Shown one piece after another: positions 6,316 through 9,789 of a DNA stretch of 9,789 nucleotides (position 1 is the stretch's first letter; each line of letters begins with the position of its first letter). The translations under genes and the position numbers were made by a program. Origin of the DNA: JBEKZQ01 sp049509675. Lineage in GTDB: Bacteria > Planctomycetota > Planctomycetia > Pirellulales > Thermoguttaceae. The stretch is from contig JBEKZQ010000330.1 of assembly GCA_049509675.1 (NCBI GenBank), positions 1 through 9,789 on the forward strand, read 5' to 3'. The notes under the pieces are model-generated. The model was not told the origin of the DNA, made no database searches, and saw only the letters and a program-made list of their open reading frames with translations.

Positions 6316-8644
6316 TCCGGCGCCGCCTCTTCCCCGCCTTCTTCCGCCACTTGTTCCAATGCCTTGTCGGTGCTGTTGGGATCGACCCGGCGGCAACATT
6401 CGGCAAGCCGGGCGGAGATATCCTCCAGATCGGCCCGCCAGTCGGCCTCCGGCACGTCCGGCGGACTGAGCTCGACGAATTCGCCGATCAAGAGGATCAG
6501 CCGCAGCAGATGGCGGAAAAAAATCCCCTCCTGCTTCTGAAGATCCTTGCCCGTGACGTAGCGGTTGAAGTCGGCGTCGTATTCCAACAAGTTGCCGGCC
6601 ACCCAGACCGGTTGCGTCCGCAGGTCCTGGACGCCCGGGCACTGATAGTCGAACAATCGCCGCAACTTCTCGGCCAGCGTGAGCACCCACTTGGGCTCCT
6701 CATCCTGCTCGGCGTCGTAGCTGCGGCGGGGTCGCCAGGGTTCTTGCTCGTCGCTGGGCTGCTCGGCGAGCTCGTCCATGGTCGCCAGGCCGAATTGCAG
6801 CAACTCATTGTCCAACCGCAACGTGGCCAACGGACCGGGCGGCATCTCGTCGTGCTTGGGCACCCGCGCGAAACGGCCCACCGAACGCGGCAGCTCCAGC
6901 ACGCTTTCCAAGGCCTGGATCCGCTCGCGGCGATCGGCAATGCCCAACTGCTTGAGCAGAAATAAGGCATAAAGCGGATTGACGCTGCGAAACAGGGCCA
7001 GCTTCGGTAGCTCGGCCGTAGGAGTGGCCAGGCGCGGTTTGTAGGGCGGGGCCTCGGGCGCGGCGCAACGGGCGAAGCCTCTTTTTCGGCGACCGGCTCC
7101 TCGGCGGGCGGCGGGGGATCGAGCGTCACGTAACCGGCGCGGTGCAACGTGAGCAACATGCGGTCCAACTCGCGTTGGCCGGCCTCCAGGTGGCCCGAGT
7201 CCATCAGCCGCTTGGCAACCAGGCGGCGGATGCGATCGACTTCCGGCGAGGCGTCCAACATATAACTGAGCAGCCGCCAGGGCAGTGGGCCGCGGCTGTG
7301 CAGCTTGCCCGACGGGGCGGCACACAGCTTGCGGAATTGGGCCTCGTTCCAGTATTGTTCCGTTTCCCGCCGCCGCGGCCGCTTCCGCTCCAGGGCCTTG
7401 CGGGCCTTCAGCAGCCCCGGGTCCTTGGTCTCGGCGGGGATGCGATCGAACTGCTCCCGCCAGCGGTTCAATTTCACGTCGTCCTCGTGGGCCAACACGT
7501 ACACGTATCCCTGCTTGTCGAATTGCGGCCGGCCGGCCCGGCCGAAGATCTGCTGCGCGCTGCTGGCCTCCAAAATCTTCTTCTTATCCGGCGGTCCTTT
7601 GAGCAAATTGGGCAGGACCACGGAGCGGGCGGGCAGGTTGATGCCGGCCGAAAGCGTCTCGGTACACACCGCCACGGAAAGCAGCTTCCGCTGAAAAAGC
7701 TCCTCGACCATCCGCCGGTACTTGGGCAGCAGGCCGGCATGATGCACGCCCACGCCCCGCAACAGCAGTTGCCGCAACTTCGGCCCGGCGCCCTGCGACC
7801 AGTCGAACTCTTTCAGTTCCTCGGTGAGCCGGGCCTGTTGACCGTCGCTCAAAACCTTCTTGCCCTTGAGCTGCTCGGCCACGGTCCAGCATTCGTCGCG
7901 ATTGAAGCAGAAGACCAGCGTGGGCGTCTTGCGGGCGTCGGCGTCGCCGCAGACCATTTCTTCGATCTGTTCCGGCAGCAGCCGATCGCCGACCCAGTGG
8001 AACGCCAGCGGCACCTTCCGCTCCTGGCCCAGCACCAGTTCCAGGTTGCGGCTGTGGCTGGTGCGCAGCCAATGGATGAACTCGGTGGCGTTGCCCACGG
8101 TGGCCGAGAGCAGCAAGGTCCGCACGTGCGGCGGCAGCAGGCCCAGCGAGAGTTCCCAGACCACGCCCCGTTCGGGATCGGTGAAGCTGTGGAACTCGTC
8201 CATCACGACCGCGCTGACGGTGCTGAAATCGAAGGCCGCCGTGTGCAGCAGGCGATTCAGCAGGATCTCGGCCACCACGACCAGCACCCGGGCGTCGGGA
8301 TTTTCGCGGCGGTTGCCGGTGACCAGGCCCACGTCGCGGGGATCGAAACCCCAGCGCACGGCCGCCGACTGCATCTCGCGGAACTTCTGTTCCGTCAGGG
8401 CGATCAGCGGCGTGGTGTAATAGGCGGCCGTGCCCGTGTGCAGGGCCTCGAACAGGGCCGCCTCGGCGATCAGTGTCTTGCCCGTGCCGGTGGGCGTGCA
8501 GACCAGAACGCCCTGCTCGGCCGAGAACCAGGCCAAGAGGGCCTCTTCTTGCACCGTGTACGGCTTGTAAGGGAGCTGATCGAGATAACGGCTGGCCAGG
8601 TCGTCGCGGGAGGGGATGGTAGTCATTGCGGCATTATACGGCAT
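6312..8644 (-). CDS. Ski2-like DExH-box helicase, disrupted by a one-base frameshift
   Basis: An open frame from 8644 encodes a superfamily 2 helicase: motif I CTPTGTGKT (49-57), motif II VMDEFH (148-152, DExH type), motif III LSAT (179-182), the HHAGLLP and TETLSAGINLPAR strands (301-307, 328-340), and motif VI QQIFGRAGRPQFDKQG (364-379). These are the marks of the Ski2/Mtr4/Hel308 group, which unwinds RNA or DNA. After about residue 521-530 the reading frame moves by -1, and the family-like sequence continues to the stop at 6312-6314 (PKLALFRSVNPLYALFLLKQ.. and KQEGIFFRHLLRLILLIGEF, the latter recalling the C-terminal domain of Ski2-like proteins). The joined length would be about 777 aa. 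Unshifted, the frame runs on to 6497 as Arg/Ser/Pro-rich nonsense. The start may be Met7 at 8626 instead. The gene is convergent with the PseG-like gene, with a 4-nt overlap. Interrupted gene, assembly error or recoding are all possible. Confidence 0.8.
7055..7087 (-). other. frameshift junction within the helicase gene
   Basis: The motor frame reads ..EEPVAEKEASPVAPRP; the C-terminal frame resumes as PEAPPYKPRLATPTAELPKL. Adding one G at about 7055 would give the smooth joint APRPEAPPYKPRL, pointing to a one-base loss. The stretch also includes an A5 run on the coding strand (7086-7082, codons GAA AAA GAG), where a single Lys tRNA could slip by -1. No strong heptameric slippery site or clear downstream structure was seen. 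Confidence 0.7.
8633..8638 (-). promoter_or_regulatory. candidate -10 box that would give a leaderless helicase mRNA
   Basis: TATAAT (8638-8633) on the minus strand lies inside the first codons of the longer helicase start and 6 nt before the second ATG at 8626. Transcription would then start at about that ATG, favouring MTTIPSRDD as the true N-terminus. Neither ATG has a Shine-Dalgarno site. No good -35 box is present. Confidence 0.3.
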
Positions 8645-8675
8645 CGGCGGCGGGCACGTGAGGGGCGAGAGAGGA

Positions 8676-8693
8676 GGAGTTAGGAGTTAGGAG
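8676..8693. repeat. short tandem GGAGTTA repeat
   Basis: GGAGTTA occurs twice in tandem (8676-8682, 8683-8689) followed by a partial GGAG, in a purine-rich run (8661-8700) upstream of the helicase. Possibly simple slippage; no function assigned. Confidence 0.55.
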
Positions 8694-8722
8694 GGAGAAG
8701 CCGCGACGGCCGGCAGGAAGTT

Positions 8723-8810
8723 AGCCACGGATTGAACACGGATGAAACACGGACGAGAGAACAACCTGCCTCGCTTCTTTCTGTGTTCAATCCGTGTTTC
8801 ATCCCTGGCT
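8723..8810. repeat. 88-bp imperfect palindrome; possible terminator
   Basis: The arm 8723-8752 (AGCCACGGATTGAACACGG, then ATGAAACACGG) and the arm 8781-8810 are inverted copies with 24 of 30 bases pairing around a 28-nt loop. CACGGATKAAACACGGA-like text is a common intergenic repeat in several bacterial groups as I recall. It ends inside the stop codon (8809-8811) of the upstream minus-strand gene and could separate its transcript from the helicase gene. Confidence 0.7.
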
Positions 8811-9498
8811 ACGTCCCCTCCCTCTCGATTAGCCGTCTATGGCAGCAGGCGATTGACTTGAGCAGGATATCGCCAGCGAGCCAGAAAAGGCACCCCAGTG
8901 CGAACAAGACTGGCAGGCGAATGAACCAGGAGAACAGCGGCACATGAATGCCGTGGATTCTGAACGCTACATCGTCGGCAAGCGGATTGCCAAGTGGGTA
9001 TATTCGCGAGATGGCGGTGATCTTGCCACATGCGTCCTGGATGCCGGCCATATTCAGGAATAGCGTTAGATAAAGGGCCACAACGACGTTCCCGATCAAA
9101 AGGTCACGGATTTCAATCTGATACCACCTCCTGCGGGAGCGGAGGCGGGACTCCACAGCGACGACCGTCGAGATAACCAGTATCGCGCCGGCCGTGGCGT
9201 CGACAAGCAAGCCGGGGGGGCGAAAGCTTTGTCTCAGGGAAAGGTATTTCGGGCACGTCTCCCCAACAATAACAGGCCAATCTCGCCACTGCACGCCAAC
9301 CCTATGCGGCACCGGCCAGCCAATTGTAATCCGTACAGGAATTGGGCCCCCGCACATGAACGGAGGGATGGACCCCTCTGGGCCGTAGAGCGGAGAGAGG
9401 TTGGCCCACACCAACGCAGCCGCAACGATCAGCGCACAGGCACAGGTCGTCCGGCGCAGGTGGAACCAGCGGCGTTGGGGTTTTGCCGTGTCGCCCAT
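8809..9498 (-). CDS. multi-pass membrane protein of unknown function
   Basis: The 229-aa product starts MGDTAKPQRRWFHLRRTT and has hydrophobic segments at about 18-34, 98-115, 133-150 and 188-217, with an RRRWYQIEIRDLLIGNVVVA stretch (122-141) before the third. The basic-Trp-Phe start directly before a membrane helix and the internal RWYQ-IRDLL motif resemble many uncharacterised planctomycete membrane proteins with RRWFQFSLRTLL-type starts. I know no function. A Cys and Gly/Pro/Trp-rich loop (38-90) probably lies outside the membrane. The frame extends upstream to 9723, but the extra part only translates palindromic repeats, so Met at 9498 is chosen. There is no Shine-Dalgarno site; a promoter (9506-9535) would start transcription at about this ATG. 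Confidence 0.75.
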   Translation of the reverse strand: MGDTAKPQRRWFHLRRTTCACALIVAAALVWANLSPLYGPEGSIPPFMCGGPIPVRITIGWPVPHRVGVQWRDWPVIVGETCPKYLSLRQSFRPPGLLVDATAGAILVISTVVAVESRLRSRRRWYQIEIRDLLIGNVVVALYLTLFLNMAGIQDACGKITAISRIYPLGNPLADDVAFRIHGIHVPLFSWFIRLPVLFALGCLFWLAGDILLKSIACCHRRLIEREGT

Positions 9499-9505
9499 AC
9501 CGACC

Positions 9506-9535
9506 AGTATAGCCGAACTGCGGCGGCACTGGCAA
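9506..9535 (-). promoter_or_regulatory. candidate sigma70 promoter, leaderless start, -35 inside repeat
   Basis: On the minus strand TTGCCA (9535-9530), an 18-nt spacer and TATACT (9511-9506) lie 7 nt before the ATG at 9498, so the transcript would begin at or next to the start codon. The -35 box is part of the palindromic repeat at 9527-9543. Prediction only, but both boxes match the consensus at most positions. Confidence 0.5.
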
Positions 9536-9580
9536 AGCCAGTGGCAGCCGGCGCCCGGCATTTCCCGTCGCGTAGCGACG
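9527..9580 (+). repeat. palindromic repeat, copy B, with a GTCGCGTAGCGAC module
   Basis: CACTGGC-AAA-GCCAGTG (9527-9543) differs by one base from copy A at 486-502. It is followed by GCAGCCGGCGCCCGGCATTT and CGTCGC-GTA-GCGACG (9566-9580), a 6-bp stem with a 3-nt loop. It forms the left side of the nested repeat cluster that ends at 9718. Confidence 0.75.
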
Positions 9581-9594
9581 CTGTGAGGGTAGCG

Positions 9595-9610
9595 GTGGGT
9601 TTCAACCCAC
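9595..9610. repeat. small hairpin GTGGGTT-TC-AACCCAC
   Basis: A perfect 7-bp stem with a 2-nt gap between the arms lies in the middle of the repeat cluster 9527-9718. It is one of several independent palindromes there. Confidence 0.65.
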
Positions 9611-9635
9611 GGATCATGAGGTGCCCCACGTTCGG

Positions 9636-9685
9636 TTCGTCGCGTAGCGACGATTGAACGTTTTCGATCGTCGCTACGCGACGAA
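9636..9685. repeat. perfect 19-bp inverted repeat with 12-nt loop
   Basis: TTCGTCGCGTAGCGACGAT (9636-9654) is exactly complementary to 9667-9685. Each arm contains the CGTCGC-GTA-GCGACG palindrome also found at 9566-9580, so either one large cruciform or two small hairpins can form. The loop holds TTTT (9661-9664). Confidence 0.85.
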
Positions 9686-9687
9686 TC

Positions 9688-9718
9688 ATCACGCCGGGTG
9701 CCACTGGCTCTGCCACTG
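9688..9718 (-). repeat. palindromic repeat, copy C (inverted)
   Basis: Read on the minus strand from 9718, this matches copy A (486-516) at 28 of 31 bases: CAGTGGCAGAGCCAGTGGC, then ACCCGGCGTGAT. Its own stem is imperfect (one G/C change against copy A). With copy B it brackets a 192-bp cluster with inverted ends. Confidence 0.75.
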
Positions 9719-9723
9719 CTCAT

Positions 9724-9789
9724 CTATGCCGATTCTTGCAGCATTGAAGCGTCGGAGACCTCTCCGCGTGGTTCATCGGCGGGCGTGGA
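9724..9789 (-). CDS. possible 3' end of an unidentified gene, partial
   Basis: From the right edge the minus strand is open for 21 codons, ending ..STPADEPRGEVSDASMLQESA with a TAG at 9726-9724, just before the repeat cluster. The acidic, Ser-rich composition suits a protein C-terminus, but another frame is open too, and no family can be recognised from so few residues. Confidence 0.3.
   Translation of the reverse strand, partial: STPADEPRGEVSDASMLQESA

Noticed and set aside
5322..6965. 547-aa plus-strand open frame across the end of the PseG-like gene and into the helicase
   Set aside because: Arg/Ala/Gly-rich out-of-frame reading across two convergent genes; no motif.
7055..7087. Programmed -1 frameshifting in the helicase
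   Set aside because: The A5 run in GAA AAA GAG is not a standard heptameric slippery site and no strong stimulatory structure was seen; a one-base loss is simpler. Kept as a minor alternative only.
7142..8683. 513-aa plus-strand open frame opposite the helicase
   Set aside because: Antisense shadow; the minus strand carries all Ski2-like motifs.
9566..9683. CRISPR array from the three GTCGCGTAGCGAC copies
   Set aside because: Copies are palindromes of 15 bp in mixed orientation with unequal spacing (57 and 16 bp); no cas genes.
9499..9723. N-terminal extension of the membrane protein upstream of 9498
   Set aside because: The extra residues only translate palindromic repeats; Met at 9498 begins the family-like RRWF motif.

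Overview
The window looks like GC-rich chromosomal DNA from a planctomycete, probably of the Pirellulales type. This rests on recognised family style and not on any search. Supporting signs are an excisionase-type helix-turn-helix protein with a long acidic linker and a C-terminal membrane segment, a small membrane-anchored protein with an IDxxTGxIxLxSVRNxxWD core, a fragment of a repeat-rich formylglycine-generating-enzyme (FGE/SUMF1) domain, a Ski2-like helicase, a membrane protein starting with an RRWFHLRRTT-like motif, and many short palindromic intergenic repeats.

Layout. 1-262 (-): 3' part of an FGE/SUMF1-domain gene, apparently cut at its 5' side beside a small element with inverted ends (265-404). 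455-559 (+): a doubtful small ORF invaded by a hairpin repeat. 513-1715 (-): HTH protein with a C-terminal membrane segment. 1780-2142 (-): 120-aa membrane-anchored protein. 2143-2641: divergent intergenic region holding a candidate promoter each way, a three-unit 12-bp tandem repeat and a 138-bp MITE-like element (2477-2614) with 12-bp inverted ends and a long internal palindrome. 2642-4456 (+): two-gene operon for a membrane histidine kinase without a visible PAS domain and a FixJ-type response regulator. 4647-4808 (+): a 53-aa Flp-type pilin. 4825-6315 (+), 16 nt further on: a PseG-like/GNAT fusion, related to nonulosonic (pseudaminic) acid biosynthesis enzymes. 6312-8644 (-): a Ski2-like DExH helicase broken by a one-base frameshift near 7055-7087; its stop codon overlaps that of the convergent PseG-like gene. 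8809-9498 (-): a multi-pass membrane protein of unknown function. 9527-9718: a nested palindromic repeat cluster. 9724-9789 (-): possible 3' end of another gene.

Working together. The kinase and regulator are clearly one signalling unit. The pilin and the PseG-like/GNAT gene are on the same strand with a 16-nt gap and may be co-transcribed, which suggests (as inference only) sugar modification of the pilin or the surface. The PseG-like half lacks the His of the family's catalytic GxGH motif, so its activity is uncertain. No RNA genes, CRISPR arrays or intact transposases were seen. The most interesting parts are the diverged PseG-like fusion beside an orphan pilin, the frameshifted helicase, and the palindromic repeats that appear to supply promoter boxes and to interrupt genes.
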